Source: Nocardia sp. NBC_01327 (GTDB lineage Bacteria > Actinomycetota > Actinomycetes > Mycobacteriales > Mycobacteriaceae). From it: DNA of 64,000 nt. The notes beneath the pieces were generated by a model. That model had not been told where the DNA came from, ran no database searches, and worked only from the letters and a program-made list of their open reading frames with translations. Within the stretch, counting starts at the first letter, position 1. The number at the start of each line of letters is the position of its first letter. This document shows, in pieces, positions 25,115 to 34,038 of this stretch. The stretch lies in the NCBI RefSeq assembly GCF_035958815.1, contig NZ_CP108383.1, positions 8,494,001 through 8,558,000 of the forward strand. The letters are read 5' to 3'. Made by a program: the position numbers and the translations under genes.

Positions 25115-26719
25115 GTGACCCAGGTGACCGACGCGCGACCGCCAGCTACGGAGGCGGGGGTGGCGCTGTCCAGCCCGGCGCCACTGCGACCCTCACCGGA
25201 TTTCGGGCCTACCGACCGGGCGCGCGGATGGGTGGTCACGCTCTTCCTCACCGCCGTGGCCGGACTCACCCGCTTCATCCAGCTCGGATATCCGACCGAC
25301 GGCAAGACGCCCGTCTTCGACGAGAAGCATTACGCGCCGCAGGCCTGGCAGATCCTCACCGGCGGCGGCGTCGAGGACAATCCGGGCTACGGGCTGGTGG
25401 TGCACCCGCCGATCGGCAAGGACATGATCGCCCTGGGCGAGGCCCTCTTCGGCTATACCGGCTGGGGCTGGCGCTTCTCGGCCGCGGTCTGCGGAACCCT
25501 GCTGGTGTTCCTGGTGATTCGCATAACCCGGCGTATGACCCGATCCACGCTCATCGGCGCGTTCGCCGGCATTCTGCTCATTGCCGACGGCGTCAGCTTC
25601 GTCTCCTCGCGGCTCGGAATGCTCGATATCTTCCAGGCGATCTTCGTGCTCGGCGCCTTCGGCTGCCTGATCGTGGACCGCGATGAGATGCGGGCCCGCA
25701 TCGCCCTGGTCTATGCCGAGGGACGCATCGACGACAGCGAGTACGGCCCGCGCTTCGGCGTGCGCTGGTGGCGCTTCGGCGCGGGCCTGCTGCTCGGCCT
25801 GGCCTGCGGAACCAAATGGTCCGGAATGTATTTCGTGGCCGCCTTCGCCGCCATGAGCCTCGCCTTCGATCTGGCCGCCCGCCGCGGCTACCGGGTGCGG
25901 CGACCGTGGGCCGGCACCGCGGTCCGCGATCTCGGGCCCGCGTTCTGGTCGCTCACGGTGGTGCCGTTCCTGGTCTACATGGGCACCTTCTGGGCCTGGT
26001 TCGCCAATGAGACCAGCTACGACCGATACGCGGTGGGCATACACGTGGGTCGCGGCGGCGCCTTCGACTGGGTGCCGACCGCACTGCGCTCGCTCTGGTA
26101 CTACGGCGGCGAGGTGCTGACCTTCCACGAGGGCCTCACCAATTCCGCGGGCAATCACCATCCCTGGGAATCGAAGCCGTGGACCTGGCCGATGGGACTG
26201 CGGCCCATGCTCTACTACTACGCCGACAGCGGGGTGGGCGGCTGCGGGCAGGCGGTGTGCGTGAAGGCCGTCATGCTGATCGGCACACCCGCGCTCTGGT
26301 GGGTGGCCTTCCCCATGCTGGGCTGGGCGGTGTGGCGCAGCTTCGTGCGGCGCGACTGGCGGTACGCGGCCATGCTGGTCGGCTACTGCGCCGGACTGCT
26401 GCCGTGGTTCCTGCAGCTGGACCGGCAGATGTACTTCTTCTACGCCGTCCCGATGGCGCCCTTCCTGGCCATGGGTGTCGCGCTGGTGCTCGGTGATGTC
26501 CTCGGCCACGCCCCACCGAGCGGGCGGCGACTATCGGGCGCGCCGGGCTGGCAGCAGTTCGCGCCGCAGAGCGAACGGCAGGGGCTCGGGCTTCTGCTGG
26601 TCTGCCTGTACGTAGCGCTGGTCATCGCCAATTTCATCTGGCTCTGGCCGATTCTCACGGGCATGCCCATCACCACGGGCAGCTGGCACGACCACCTGTG
26701 GTTACCCAGCTGGCGCTGA
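25115..26719 (+). CDS. pmt: Polyprenol-phosphate-mannose protein O-mannosyltransferase
   Basis: The 534-residue membrane enzyme mannosylates exported proteins, using polyprenyl-phosphate mannose. It closely resembles M. tuberculosis Rv1002c. Shared segments include PVFDEKHYAPQAWQ (catalytic acidic pair in the first loop), NPGYGLVVHPPIGK, GLTNSAGNHHPWESKPW, DRQMYFFYA and the C-terminal WLPSWR. About ten membrane helices are evident. GTG 25115 fits the leaderless promoter; GTG 25124 is a close alternative. Its stop is five bases from the convergent GntR gene. Confidence 0.94.
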   Translation: MTQVTDARPPATEAGVALSSPAPLRPSPDFGPTDRARGWVVTLFLTAVAGLTRFIQLGYPTDGKTPVFDEKHYAPQAWQILTGGGVEDNPGYGLVVHPPIGKDMIALGEALFGYTGWGWRFSAAVCGTLLVFLVIRITRRMTRSTLIGAFAGILLIADGVSFVSSRLGMLDIFQAIFVLGAFGCLIVDRDEMRARIALVYAEGRIDDSEYGPRFGVRWWRFGAGLLLGLACGTKWSGMYFVAAFAAMSLAFDLAARRGYRVRRPWAGTAVRDLGPAFWSLTVVPFLVYMGTFWAWFANETSYDRYAVGIHVGRGGAFDWVPTALRSLWYYGGEVLTFHEGLTNSAGNHHPWESKPWTWPMGLRPMLYYYADSGVGGCGQAVCVKAVMLIGTPALWWVAFPMLGWAVWRSFVRRDWRYAAMLVGYCAGLLPWFLQLDRQMYFFYAVPMAPFLAMGVALVLGDVLGHAPPSGRRLSGAPGWQQFAPQSERQGLGLLLVCLYVALVIANFIWLWPILTGMPITTGSWHDHLWLPSWR

Positions 26720-26724
26720 GCCGA

Positions 26725-27093
26725 TCAGTGCCGGATCTCGCCCAGCGCCGCACGTAGATAACGCACCGCCGCTTCGTCATCCAGCCCGAGCCGCCGGATC
26801 ACCGCCACGTATTCGGTGGCGGCGCGACCGGCCACATCCCGGGTCGGATCACCCGACGAGGCGATGAAAGAGCCCAGGCGGCCGCGGGTTTCGAGCACAC
26901 CGTCCTGTTCGAGCTCGCGGTAGGCGCGCGCCACCGTATTGGGCGCGAGCGTCAGCTGCGCCGCGAGCGCGCGCACCGTGGGGATCTTGGTCCCGGCGGC
27001 GAGCTCCCCGGACCGCACCCGGGCAACGATGCCCTGGCGCAGCTGTTCGTACGGCGGCACCGTCGAATGGTGGTCAACCGGGATGTCGAGCAT
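26725..27093 (-). CDS. GntR-family regulator, YtrA-like
   Basis: The 122-residue protein is a winged helix (PPYEQLRQGIVARVRSGELAAGTKIPTVRALA, continuing through LAPNTVARAYRELEQDGVLETRGRLGSF) with a short helical tail, the size of the YtrA subfamily. Most YtrA regulators sit with ABC transporter genes; here the upstream gene is arcA, six bases away. It may therefore regulate arginine catabolism or a distant target. Confidence 0.85.
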   Translation of the reverse strand: MLDIPVDHHSTVPPYEQLRQGIVARVRSGELAAGTKIPTVRALAAQLTLAPNTVARAYRELEQDGVLETRGRLGSFIASSGDPTRDVAGRAATEYVAVIRRLGLDDEAAVRYLRAALGEIRH

Positions 27094-27099
27094 GGTTTT

Positions 27100-28329
27100 T
27101 CACACCTCGTCACGCGACAGCGGGCAGGACAGACAGCGCGGACCGCCTCGGCCGGAACCCAATTCGGAACCCGGAATGGCCAATACCTCGATACCGGCGT
27201 CGGCGAGCCGCGCATTGGTCATCTCATTGCGTTCGTAGGCGACGACCACGCCCGGCGCGAGGGCCAGCGTGTTGTTGCCGTCGTCCCACTGTTCCCGTTC
27301 GGCGGCAACACCATCCAGGCCGGTATCGATGACCCGCAGCTCACCGATGCCCATGGCCTTCGCCGCGGCCGGCAGGAAGGGGTCCGGTCCCAGCATATGC
27401 ACCGTCCCGTCCACCTCCTTGCGAATGGTGAACGCGCACAGGGAATCCTGCAGATTCGGGTACATGACCATGGCATCGGTGTCGACCATGGTGCAGACCG
27501 TGTCCAGATGCATGGTGGCGCGGGTCTGCGCGATCGGCACCGCCAGCACGGTATGCGCGAGATCGTCCTCGAAGAGACTGCGCGCCAAGGCTTCCGCACC
27601 GGCGGGCGTGGTGCGCTCCCCCACCCCGACCGCCACCACGCCCTTGGCCAGCAGCAGCACATCGCCGCCCTCGATGGGCGCGGTATGCGATTCGTAGGCC
27701 CGCCGCACCCCCAGGAAACGCGGATGGAAGGCGTAGATGAGATCGGTCAGCGAGGTCTCCCGCGCCCGCGCGGGCAGCGCGAGCGAGGTGATGGCCACCC
27801 GCGGACCCACCCAGAATGACGAGTCCCTGGTGAAGAGCAGATTCGGCAGCGGGTCGATGACAAAATCGTGCCCGTGGTGCATGCGCACCACCAGCGAGGT
27901 GTGATCGGGCCCGAAGGGCAGCTCGTCGAAGGTCATGCCCGCCATGAGCAGCTGCGCCAGGTCCGGCGCGGGCACCGTGCGCAGGTAGGCGGCCAGCTCG
28001 TCGGCGAGCGCATGCCCGAGCCGCCGCGCGTCCACCGCACCGGAGATGCCCTGTATCCGGGCCGCCCCGCTGACCGCGATGGTCTCGGTGAGCAGATCGG
28101 CCAGCAGCAGTACCTCGACCCCGCGCTCGCGCAACACCCCGGCGAAGATGTCGTGCTCCTGCTGCGCCCGTTCCACCCACGGAATGGCGTCGAAGAGCAA
28201 CTGATCATTGTTGCGAGGGGTGAGCCGGCGCAGTTCGTCACCCGGCCGGTGCAGCAGCACCGTGCGCAGTGCGCCGACTTCCGAGGTCACGGAAAACGGT
28301 CGCGCCGTGGGCGCAGCCTTTGTTCCCAT
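27100..28329 (-). CDS. arcA: Arginine deiminase
   Basis: ArcA hydrolyses arginine to citrulline and ammonia, the first step of the arginine deiminase pathway. The 409-residue protein has the early SEVGALRTVLLHRPG, the guanidinium-binding FTRDSS, MHLDTVCTMVD and the catalytic Cys399 in GGPRCLSCPL. ATG 28329 is chosen because family similarity starts just after it. No arcB or arcC is adjacent. M. tuberculosis has the same arcA-pmt adjacency (Rv1001/Rv1002c). Confidence 0.94.
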   Translation of the reverse strand: MGTKAAPTARPFSVTSEVGALRTVLLHRPGDELRRLTPRNNDQLLFDAIPWVERAQQEHDIFAGVLRERGVEVLLLADLLTETIAVSGAARIQGISGAVDARRLGHALADELAAYLRTVPAPDLAQLLMAGMTFDELPFGPDHTSLVVRMHHGHDFVIDPLPNLLFTRDSSFWVGPRVAITSLALPARARETSLTDLIYAFHPRFLGVRRAYESHTAPIEGGDVLLLAKGVVAVGVGERTTPAGAEALARSLFEDDLAHTVLAVPIAQTRATMHLDTVCTMVDTDAMVMYPNLQDSLCAFTIRKEVDGTVHMLGPDPFLPAAAKAMGIGELRVIDTGLDGVAAEREQWDDGNNTLALAPGVVVAYERNEMTNARLADAGIEVLAIPGSELGSGRGGPRCLSCPLSRDEV

Positions 28330-28384
28330 ATCCTGACGGTAGTTCCCCGCGGCACAGAAGGCATGCAATTCGCGCGCGGGAAAA

Positions 28385-28404
28385 ACCTCGACTAACCTTC
28401 AGGT
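28385..28404 (+). promoter_or_regulatory. soxR leaderless promoter with partial dyad
   Basis: TAACCT (28393-28398) lies six bases before ATG 28405, so the transcript should be leaderless. The box is flanked by ACCT and AGGT half-sites, the outer bases of MerR/SoxR-type operators. Only the outer arms match, so autoregulation is tentative. Confidence 0.45.
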
Positions 28405-28932
28405 ATGCAAACCGCGTCATGGCAGGCGAAGGAATTGACGCCGGGCCAGCTGGCACAACGCGCCGGAGTTACGGTGTCCGCCTTGCATTTCTACGAACGT
28501 GAGGGCTTGATCACAGCCCGCCGAACCAGCGGCAACCAACGCCGCTACCCCCGGGAAACCCTGCGCCGGGTGGCCTTCATCCGCATCTCACAGCGTGTCG
28601 GAATTCCGCTCGGTGAAATCCGCCAGGCCCTCGACAATCTGCCCGACGGCCGCAACCCCACGCGGCGCGACTGGGAGGCGCTGTCGACGGCGTGGCGGTC
28701 CGATCTCGACGAGCGCATCGAACAGCTGATTCGCCTGCGCGACAGCCTCACCGGCTGCATCGGCTGCGGCTGCCTGTCCCTGGGAACCTGCAAGATCGTC
28801 AATGCCCACGACCACCTCGGCGACGAGGGTCCGGGCGCGCGCGTGCTGGACGTGCACGCGGGCGAATCCTGCGGCAAGCACGAGAGTGCCGACCATGCGG
28901 GCTGCGAACTGCCGCTGGCGGAAACTTCCTGA
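28405..28932 (+). CDS. soxR: Redox-sensitive MerR-type regulator SoxR
   Basis: The 175-residue protein has a MerR helix-turn-helix (residues 11-50, VSALHFYEREGLI), a dimer helix and the [2Fe-2S] cluster loop CIGCGCLSLGTC, with Cys118, 121, 123 and 129. SoxR senses redox-active compounds such as quinones. No soxS is expected in actinobacteria, where SoxR acts directly on oxidoreductase genes. The tail beyond the cluster is longer than usual and carries Cys/His residues (GESCGKHES, HAGCE). Confidence 0.93.
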   Translation: MQTASWQAKELTPGQLAQRAGVTVSALHFYEREGLITARRTSGNQRRYPRETLRRVAFIRISQRVGIPLGEIRQALDNLPDGRNPTRRDWEALSTAWRSDLDERIEQLIRLRDSLTGCIGCGCLSLGTCKIVNAHDHLGDEGPGARVLDVHAGESCGKHESADHAGCELPLAETS

Positions 28933-28949
28933 GCCGGACCCGGGGCGCT

Positions 28950-29906
28950 CTAGGCCTCGGGCGTGAGCTCGGGCTTCGGGGCCTTCACGGGCTCGGGCTT
29001 GGATCGGACTTGCGGGAGTTCCGGCTTCGGCGGGATCTCCGCGACCTGCACGCGCGGCAGGAACGTCGTGAACAGTGCATTGGCGCGGCGCATGGCGAAT
29101 TCGTACGGCCAGGCGAACTTGCGCACCCACCAGTAACCGAAGCGGATATCGAACTGGGTGTGAATCAGGTACCGACCCTTCTGCACTCCCGACAGAATCG
29201 ACTGCGCCACCTCGTCCGGATTCTTGGCATGCCGCCGGAAACGATTGATCCACGCCTGGATTCGCGGATCGTCCCGATCCACGCCGACAATATCCACGCT
29301 CTGCACCAGCGGGGTGTCCACCGCACCCGGCACCACCAGGTGCACGGAGATATCGTGCCGCTCCAGATCGAACCGCAGCACCTCCGAAACCCCGCGCAGC
29401 CCATATTTGCTCGCGCTGTAGGCCGCATGCCAGGGGAAGGCCATCAGCCCGGCCGCCGAGGACACATTGACCAGCGCCCCGCCGCGCCCGGCCTTGATCA
29501 TCGGCGGCACGAAGTTCTCGATCACATGGATGGGACCCATGAGGTTCACATCGACCATGCGTTTCCAGTGCTTGTGCTCGAGGTTCTCGACCGTGCCCCA
29601 GGTCGAGACGCCGGCGATATTCATCACCACGTCGAGCGCGCCCACCTGCTCGTGCACCTGCCCGGCGAAGGCGGTGACGGCGTCGTAGTCGCTGATATCG
29701 AGGGCCTGCGCGAACTCGACCACGCCGCCCGCGGCGCGGATCTCCGCGACCGCCGTATCCAGGCCGTCGGAATTCACGTCCGTCAGTACCAGCTGCGCCC
29801 CGCTACGGGCCGCGGCGAGGGCGGTGGAGCGCCCGATGCCGCTGGCAGCTCCGGTGATCAGAGTCTTCTTGCCGCTGAAGGTTCGCTCGCGCACGCCGGT
29901 CCACAT
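28950..29906 (-). CDS. SDR-family oxidoreductase with Pro-rich C-terminus
   Basis: The 318-residue protein is a classical SDR: TGAASGIGRSTA, NIAGVS, SSAAGLMAFPWHAAYSASK with the catalytic Tyr and Lys. A C-terminal extension follows, with aromatic residues (FGYWWVRKFAWPYEF) that may touch membranes, ending in a Pro/Lys/Glu-rich tail. Mycobacterial relatives act on lipids or fatty aldehydes, but the substrate here is unknown. It is convergent with soxR, 17 bases between stops. Confidence 0.85.
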   Translation of the reverse strand: MWTGVRERTFSGKKTLITGAASGIGRSTALAAARSGAQLVLTDVNSDGLDTAVAEIRAAGGVVEFAQALDISDYDAVTAFAGQVHEQVGALDVVMNIAGVSTWGTVENLEHKHWKRMVDVNLMGPIHVIENFVPPMIKAGRGGALVNVSSAAGLMAFPWHAAYSASKYGLRGVSEVLRFDLERHDISVHLVVPGAVDTPLVQSVDIVGVDRDDPRIQAWINRFRRHAKNPDEVAQSILSGVQKGRYLIHTQFDIRFGYWWVRKFAWPYEFAMRRANALFTTFLPRVQVAEIPPKPELPQVRSKPEPVKAPKPELTPEA

Positions 29907-29991
29907 CCCTTGATCGCCCCTTTAGTCCACGAACGTACTACGCGCTCAGGTGCGCTCGCGAGCAGCGCGACCCCCAATCGAGCCCCTATTT

Positions 29992-31857
29992 TCAGGGGGT
30001 ACCCATCCGACCGGTACCCGGTAGATCCAGGTCGAGGGCGATGCGCCCGGCGGCCAGATGCTGCTCCACCTCATCGGCGGGCATGGGTCGCGCGATCAGA
30101 AATCCCTGCGCACGATAGCACCCGAGGGCCACCAGGGTGCGCGCCGCGACGGTCGTTTCCACACCCTCGCCGACCACGCCGAGTCCGAACGAACCGGCCA
30201 GTCCGACAATCGATTTCACAATGGCCAGATCGTCCGCGCTGGCGCCCAGGCGCTGGACGAAACCACGGTCGATCTTGACCGCGTCGACCGGCAGCGCCTT
30301 GAGGTGGGAGAGCGAGGAGTAGCCGGTGCCGAAGTCGTCGATGGCGATCTGCACGCCCATCCGCTTGAGCCCGCGCAGCGTCACCTGGGTGCGCGCGAGG
30401 TCCTGCACCACCACATGTTCGGTGATCTCCAGGCAGACCGAACTGCCGTCGATGCCGTAGCGGCGCAGAATCCCCTCCATGGTCTCCACGAAGTCGAGAC
30501 TCACCAGCTGCACCGGCGACACATTGATACGAATGACCACGCTCGAGGCCAGCCCCCGCCGCCGCCACGACGCGAACTGCTCACACGCCGTGCGAATCAC
30601 CCAGCGCCCCAGCTCACCCGCGAGATTGGTGGCCTCCGCGACGCCGACGAACGCGCCCGGCGGCAGCAGTCCGCGCGTGGGATGCTGCCAGCGCACCAGC
30701 GCTTCCAGCGCCACCACCCGGCCGGTGCGTAGATCCACCTCCGGCTGATAGTGCAGGATCAGCGAACCGTCCGACACCGCACCGCGCAGGTTCAGCTCGA
30801 CATCGTCCTGCAGTTCGAACTGGGCGCGCATGGCATCGGTGAAGACCGCGACGCCGTTGCCGCCGCTCGATTTCGCCGACAGCAGTGCGTGATCGGCGCG
30901 GCGCAGGACATCGGCGACCGTGGTCTCCCCCGGAATGCCCACGGCCACACCCACACTCGCGCCGCGGCTGACCGTCTCCCCGCCGACCGTCACCCGGCGG
31001 GCGATCAGCTGCTGGATCCGGGTGGCCTCGAGATCGGCCGCGCCGGCATCCATCGGCTTGGCCGGGACGATGACGAACTCGTCGCCGCCCAGCCGCGCGA
31101 TCATGTCGCCGGGATCGAGGTGATCACGCAGCCGGGTGGCCAGCGTGCGAATGAAATTGTCCCCGGCCGTATGCCCGAGGAAGTCGTTGAGCGCCTTGAG
31201 CCGATCCAGATCCAGGAAGAACGCCGCCACCGGACCGGGAGCACCCGTCCGCAGCCGCTCCTCCATATGCTCGAGCAGCGCGCGCCGATTGGCCAGCCCG
31301 GTCAGATCGTCGTGCATGGCGATATAGCGCAGCCGCTCCTCGGCCACCACGCGCGCCTGCAGCTGCGCGAACAGCGCGGCAATCGCCTTGAGCACATTGA
31401 GCTCTCGCGTACTCCATTCGCGATCGCCCTCCTTGACGAAACCGAGCACACCGGTCGATTCACCGCGCGATACCAGCGGCACACACGCCATCGACACCTG
31501 CGGAATCCCGGAGGACAGATGGATGGTGTGCTGATAATCGGCATGTTCGGGGATCGGCCGCACGATCAGCGGCTCGATGGCGTTCTCCAGCTTCGCGAAC
31601 ACCGAATCGGCGCGATCGAAGTAGGTGACGCGCAATGGGTCCGGTTCGATGGTGACCGAACGGCTCGGCCATTCCGCGATGAGCACGGAGGCACGTCGTT
31701 CCCGGTCGGTGTGGCGCAGATAGCTGAAGTCGACATCGAAATGCTCGACGAGCCAGGACAGCACGCGCTCACTCGCCGCCACCATCGTGGTGGCGTCGAC
31801 ACCCATCAACTCCGAGGCAACCTGGGTTACCAGTGAGTCGAGCGTCTGCCGAGGCAC
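29992..31857 (-). CDS. GAF-GGDEF-EAL cyclic-di-GMP turnover protein
   Basis: The 621-residue protein has an N-terminal GAF-like sensor (to about 165), a GGDEF cyclase domain with intact GGDEF at 257-261 and an EAL phosphodiesterase domain with EAL at 385-387. No RxxD inhibitory site precedes GGDEF. Both activities could be real, so net direction is unclear. Domain order and length match M. tuberculosis Rv1354c. GTG 31857 is chosen because GGAG lies five bases upstream; an ATG at 31935 would overlap the upstream gene by 62 bases. It follows the ThiF-nitroreductase gene by 16 bases, as in M. tuberculosis. Confidence 0.92.
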   Translation of the reverse strand: MPRQTLDSLVTQVASELMGVDATTMVAASERVLSWLVEHFDVDFSYLRHTDRERRASVLIAEWPSRSVTIEPDPLRVTYFDRADSVFAKLENAIEPLIVRPIPEHADYQHTIHLSSGIPQVSMACVPLVSRGESTGVLGFVKEGDREWSTRELNVLKAIAALFAQLQARVVAEERLRYIAMHDDLTGLANRRALLEHMEERLRTGAPGPVAAFFLDLDRLKALNDFLGHTAGDNFIRTLATRLRDHLDPGDMIARLGGDEFVIVPAKPMDAGAADLEATRIQQLIARRVTVGGETVSRGASVGVAVGIPGETTVADVLRRADHALLSAKSSGGNGVAVFTDAMRAQFELQDDVELNLRGAVSDGSLILHYQPEVDLRTGRVVALEALVRWQHPTRGLLPPGAFVGVAEATNLAGELGRWVIRTACEQFASWRRRGLASSVVIRINVSPVQLVSLDFVETMEGILRRYGIDGSSVCLEITEHVVVQDLARTQVTLRGLKRMGVQIAIDDFGTGYSSLSHLKALPVDAVKIDRGFVQRLGASADDLAIVKSIVGLAGSFGLGVVGEGVETTVAARTLVALGCYRAQGFLIARPMPADEVEQHLAAGRIALDLDLPGTGRMGTP

Positions 31858-31873
31858 CTTGTCTCCGATCCCA

Positions 31874-34036
31874 TCAGCGGTCTTCCGCACCCGGTGTGGG
31901 AAGGCGCCGGCTCCGGACCGTGACCTCCGCCGCATAGCTCAGGCGAAGTACCAACGCCACGGTCTCGTGCTCGGGCACTCCCAGCAAGTCCAGGAAACGG
32001 CCTTGAAGTGACGTTAGTGTATCGGCGAACTCGGTGGAAACCGTGTTCAGATCAGCAGCCTGTCGGGCATACAGGAACACGGGAGAGACCGGCTGCACCG
32101 CCAGGCCCTGCCGCTGCGCCTCGATCCACACCCGCTGCAGCGTCTCGCCCGCGCGGGCGTAGGCGGTCAATTCGTCGGGGTCGTGCAGCGGCGGGGCCGG
32201 GAAGGTGACCACCGCGATCGCCGAGGCGGACAGCACCCGGTCACGGGTGTACTCACCCAGTGCGATGCCGCCGTTCCAGTCCCGAATCCGGTCCATCACA
32301 TCGGCGCGCCCGGCGATATCGAGCTTGGCCAGTTCGTCGGGCGCCAGTTCCATCGTCCGCAGATCCAGGCCCGTGCGCAGATCGCCGCTGGGCCAGCGCA
32401 GTTCGGAGAACATCTCCGCGTGCAGGCTCGGGGTCAGATAGCGCGCCTGGTCGGAGGCGGCGAGCAGGGTCGCGGCGGTCGCCAGATCGTCGGCCTCGGT
32501 CACCCACCGCAGGCCGCCGCCCGCCTTGGCCGCGGTGGTGCCGAGGGTGTCGAGTACCGCGGGGTCCAGCGGTTCGCCGCTGCCCAGCCTGCGATTGGTG
32601 ACGCGGCTGAGCAGATCCGGGTAGTCGCGGGCCAGTTCGGGCTCACTCCAGTCGCTCAGATGCAGGACGGCGGTGAGCGGTGCGGTGCGGCTGTGCCGTC
32701 CGGTGCCGGCGGTGAACAGGTCGGATTCGCCGAGCACACCGCGCGCGGCCGCGGCGGCACGAGCGTTGTAGAGCGCCGCGCCGACCGCCACCGCACTGCC
32801 GCGATAGCCGATGTCCATGCCCGAGGAGCGCTGCACATCCAGTTCTATGACGATCGCCGAATTCTCGTGGCGCAGTGACCAGGGCTGCACATTGCCGCCC
32901 GAGGGGGCGAGCTGGGCGGCAGCGAGCACGGCTTCCACCGCGCTGCCGGGCTGAGCCGCGAGGGCGGGCTCAGTCGGCCACTCCAGCTCGGAGACGGCCG
33001 CGGGTTCGGCGATCGCGTCCAGGCTGGCGGCCAGGTCCACCCGGGTGCGGCCGGAGGGCAGCACACCACCCAGCCCGATGCGGCGCACCGCGGCGGCCAC
33101 GGTGGCGCCGCCGAGTTGTACATCGCTGGCCAGCTGCGGCCAGCTGTCGAGGGTCTGGTCGATTTCCACCAGGCTGGCGGCAAAGCGGTCGGAAAGGCCG
33201 TGCGCGTCCAGGATTCGCACCACGAATGGCGCTTTCTCCCGCGTGGTGAGGCCCCGGAGATCGGCGCGCGTCGCACCGCCGAGCAGTCCGTGGAAAGGTT
33301 CGCGTTCGGGTTCCAGGTCATAGCGCTCGATATCGAGCAGCCCGCGATCACTGGTCTCCATGAGCAATGGGATGCGATAGCGGCGGGCGGCTTCCCGAAC
33401 GGCCAGCTTGATATCGAGGGAGTCGCACTCCTCCACCACCAGGGTGAGGTCCGCGAAGAAGTCGTCGACGTTCTCGTCGGTGAGTCCGGCCTCGAAGATC
33501 TCCACCGGCAGGTACGGATCGATCTCGGCGATCCGGCGGGCGGTGACCACCGCCTTGTTGACGCCGATATCGAAGAGCGAGCCGGGAATCCGGTTCAGGT
33601 TGGCCAGTTCGATGGTGTCGAAATCCGCCAGCTTTATCCGCCCGCAGATGCCCTCCATGGCTAGCGTGTGCGCGATGGCGTGACCCACGCTCTGCCCGAC
33701 CACACCGATCGTCTGCTGTGCCAGCTTTTCCTGCTCGGAGCGGGTCAGCTTGTTGCGATTGCGATCCAGCCGGACGGTCCGCAGCAATTCCGGGCCGGGC
33801 AGAGCTACCGCCGCGTGCCGCCACGGATAATAAATCCAGCGATCCGCTTCCGGACCTTCCGACAATTCTGGGGGCGCGATCAGATCATTGAATTCGGTGC
33901 GCAGCAAATCCCGCAGATCGGTGAATTCGATGCCCGGTTCGGCGCGCAATTCATTTATCCGGCGCGCATCCTCCGGATCGGATTCATCGAGAAACAGCGG
34001 TCGATATTCCGCGGCCGCTTCATTGTCGGAATTCAT
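31874..34036 (-). CDS. moeY: ThiF/E1-like adenylating domain fused to nitroreductase (MoeY-like)
   Basis: The 720-residue protein joins two enzymes. Residues about 95-260 are a ThiF/MoeB/E1-type fold: nucleotide loop GVVGQSVGH (111-119), acidic LADFD and the Arg/Asn motif NLNRI (147-150). The Zn-binding CxxC pairs and an obvious catalytic Cys are missing. From about residue 365 to the end is a nitroreductase domain with the FMN motif APSGGNVQPW. M. tuberculosis Rv1355c, called MoeY, has this design and size. ATG 34036 follows the partner gene by two bases. A molybdopterin role is by name only; adenylation then flavin reduction of some substrate is plausible. Confidence 0.85.
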   Translation of the reverse strand: MNSDNEAAAEYRPLFLDESDPEDARRINELRAEPGIEFTDLRDLLRTEFNDLIAPPELSEGPEADRWIYYPWRHAAVALPGPELLRTVRLDRNRNKLTRSEQEKLAQQTIGVVGQSVGHAIAHTLAMEGICGRIKLADFDTIELANLNRIPGSLFDIGVNKAVVTARRIAEIDPYLPVEIFEAGLTDENVDDFFADLTLVVEECDSLDIKLAVREAARRYRIPLLMETSDRGLLDIERYDLEPEREPFHGLLGGATRADLRGLTTREKAPFVVRILDAHGLSDRFAASLVEIDQTLDSWPQLASDVQLGGATVAAAVRRIGLGGVLPSGRTRVDLAASLDAIAEPAAVSELEWPTEPALAAQPGSAVEAVLAAAQLAPSGGNVQPWSLRHENSAIVIELDVQRSSGMDIGYRGSAVAVGAALYNARAAAAARGVLGESDLFTAGTGRHSRTAPLTAVLHLSDWSEPELARDYPDLLSRVTNRRLGSGEPLDPAVLDTLGTTAAKAGGGLRWVTEADDLATAATLLAASDQARYLTPSLHAEMFSELRWPSGDLRTGLDLRTMELAPDELAKLDIAGRADVMDRIRDWNGGIALGEYTRDRVLSASAIAVVTFPAPPLHDPDELTAYARAGETLQRVWIEAQRQGLAVQPVSPVFLYARQAADLNTVSTEFADTLTSLQGRFLDLLGVPEHETVALVLRLSYAAEVTVRSRRLPTPGAEDR

Positions 34037-34038
34037 TG

